Source: Straminergon stramineum (lineage: Eukaryota; Streptophyta; Bryopsida; Hypnales; Calliergonaceae). From it: a DNA stretch of 64,000 nucleotides. The notes beneath the pieces are model-generated. The model ran no database searches and was not told the origin of the DNA. It worked only from the letters and a program-made list of their open reading frames with translations. The position numbers were made by a program, and so were the translations under genes. Below, piece after piece: positions 58,601 through 61,600 of this stretch; positions within the stretch are counted from its first letter, which is position 1, and each line of letters begins with the position of its first letter. Location: assembly GCA_963920665.1 (NCBI GenBank), contig OY987264.1, positions 30,484,906 through 30,548,905 on the forward strand. Direction: 5' to 3'.

Positions 58601-61600
58601 TTAAAAACCTATTACAATGATCTATTTCTATATATTATAATTTCTGAAATTTCTATTTCTTACAGATTGAAATCATTATTCAAATATTATACATACATAA
58701 TTTATTAAATATTACTATAGAAAATTTGCCAATGGATTTTTCGTGTATATATATAATATAATATGAAGCTAATACCTATCATGCGCTCTTTTCATAACGT
58801 CTTTAAATTGCTTATCAACTGCAAAAAAGGCTTTGCTTTCATTTGGTAATTGTCGTTGTATGTCTGGAGCACTAAATATACTTTCTAAATACATCCACTG
58901 TTTTTGAACTTCACACCATTGATCAAGTACTTTTCCAAAGTGTTTCAATGAATTCTCTAATTTTTCAACTTCATTTCGAATACCGGTGACATATCTAGAT
59001 AGCTTTTCAAGGTATACTGATTATTATATAGAAGTATGATTTTCATAAAATTATCTCATTGAGTAATTGTTTATAAATACGATGATACTGAATTTCTCAT
59101 TATTATTTAGAAGATAATTGAAAAATATAATGTAAGACAAAACTTAAAGCATAAGGCTAAAGACAAAATTATGTTAGATCTTCAAACACTCAAAAATAAA
59201 TATGATAAAAAGATCAAACCATTACTATTCTTTAATGTCATGGAATTTCAAATGTCTCAAAATATGATTGTGTGTTTTAAATGCAGTATAAAAGAAGAAT
59301 TTGATAATAATCAAACAAAAATTTGTATATGACTATAAAAGGTAGAAAATTGATTGAAACAAGAAATGATTATTATTGAGTGTGTAATGTTACATTTGAT
59401 TCATTTAATTGTATATAAAATTTTAATGTGTAATTCTTTGAGTAGTTTGTTTACATTTCCTAATTTTTAATAGGATTCCCCAAGGCTAAGTAAAAATGTT
59501 TTCCATCCTCGATTACTTTGATATATCTACTAAATAAAATTGATAATGTTTGAATACAAAAATGAAGTCACCAAATAATAATCTAAATCAAATATAATAA
59601 TATTTACTCACCTAGAAGATGTAATAGTATTCATAGTTACCATTGATTCATCCAAGGCTGCATAGACTTCATCAACACCGCCAAGAATATAACAATCTTT
59701 GACATCTTTGAAAGGTTTCACAACAAACTCAACAGTTGTCCACTACACACAATTTAAAGGAAGCAAATAACTATTATAGGAATAATATTATTTTTGTGAA
59801 CACTAAGTCATGATTAATAAAATAATTCAATGAAGCAATTTGATGAATAGAAATAATTTGACACGTAATATTATAGTTATTATATAAATTCAAATAAGTC
59901 TGTAATAGAATATTCTAAATTGATTGCATTGTATGTGTAAATAACCTTATTTTGAACTTTTGCCATAAGTTCTTCAAGTCCCATTTCTTGGGTTGCTTCA
60001 TTGGATACATTTACAATTGCTTCTGTAAAGTCCATCACTTTTAATTCCAATAGTTTTCCAAGTGTAAATTGAGCATTTCTTTCAATCTATGTCATCCAAA
60101 GTCCAATAATCCTTGGTAAATCATAGTAATATCTTAAATAGTTGAACATATCAAACAAATATTCTAATTCATATATGTAATCCTTTTTTGAACTTTTGAA
60201 TACAAAGTTTGGAAAAAATCATTTTTTTGTCAATGTTTATATTGACATGAGTTCAACTTATAATATTTAATTTATTTTTTTAATAAAATTGATATTTATT
60301 TTATTTGAAATAAATTTCATAGTTTCTTTCTACCTTACGTCCAATGATGCCTTCCATTTTTTTCCAATGGCGATCTCTTAAAGCAGTATTGCGCATATTT
60401 TGAATAACAGGTAATGTATTTAATACTACATTCACCATTTCTTTTAATTTTTTAACAACAGGGTTAGGTACAATTACTCGTTCCATTTTCACCGCCAATT
60501 TTGAATATCTAAACCAAAATATTACATTTAATTTGTATTTTAATCATTGTTCAACCATTCTAAAATACACAAAGTTTAGAAAAGCTTCTATGTGTTTTTA
60601 AGATAGAAGTATTCCTAAAATGCAATCACAAATGGACAATTTTACAATTTTGATAGTTTGATAGGTCATTGTGAATTATGAAATGATTTTTAATTTAAAT
60701 TCTATATTCAGACATTTTTTTTCTATTTGTATTATGAACTTGGTAATCTTTAAAATTAGGTAATGGACCTACCAAACAAAGTCCTATTTTGGCATGTCAA
60801 AAACTAGTGAAGTGTACAAATTCAATAAGAAATCAAAATTGCTTTCTTACTTTAGTCTTAAAAATTCACTCATCTATAGTTGAAAGAATTTATTTTCAAC
60901 TCAAAATTTGAAAATTATGATCTAATAATTTTTTATATAATTAAAACAAGAAAAAATTTCAAACACTATTTTTCACATCTAAGTCTATATTTAGATTTAT
61001 CAAAAAAATTTGGATCTAAATATTTTCATAATTTAAAGTCTAGGAGTAAGAAAATTCATCTTGTAAATTTTTCCTATTATTTTTTAAATTATTTTTGCAT
61101 TTAAGCCTTTACAAAAGCTATTTTTGAATGTTACTAAAAAATGGTTTTCAAATCCCTAAAGCTTTGCAATTGCTTTTTTTTCCAATTTAAGCATCCATTA
61201 AAGTTTCTAATAGTTGATTTATATGCTCTTAATTTGAGAAATTATAATCACAAAACTTGATTCAAAATGACAATTTAGGTAATAATTTATACATGTACAC
61301 AATATGCACTAAAAATGTAGTTCTAAATCCAAAGCCATTAGGATACTCTTAGCATGAAAATGTCCAAAATATAAAAGTCATTTATATAAATACAAATAGT
61401 CAAATGACTATATAGTAATCTCGTTTTGATTACAAAATGATAATATCATAATTTCTAAAAGAATTCTATTCAATGATTATATTTTTTCATAAAACAAGTT
61501 TAAAAAATACAATTCGAATTACTTTGTTACTATTCCTTCCATTTCATCCACATCCAAACTTTCAAAATGTGTTGCATTCCAAGTGACTCCTCTTTCTGCC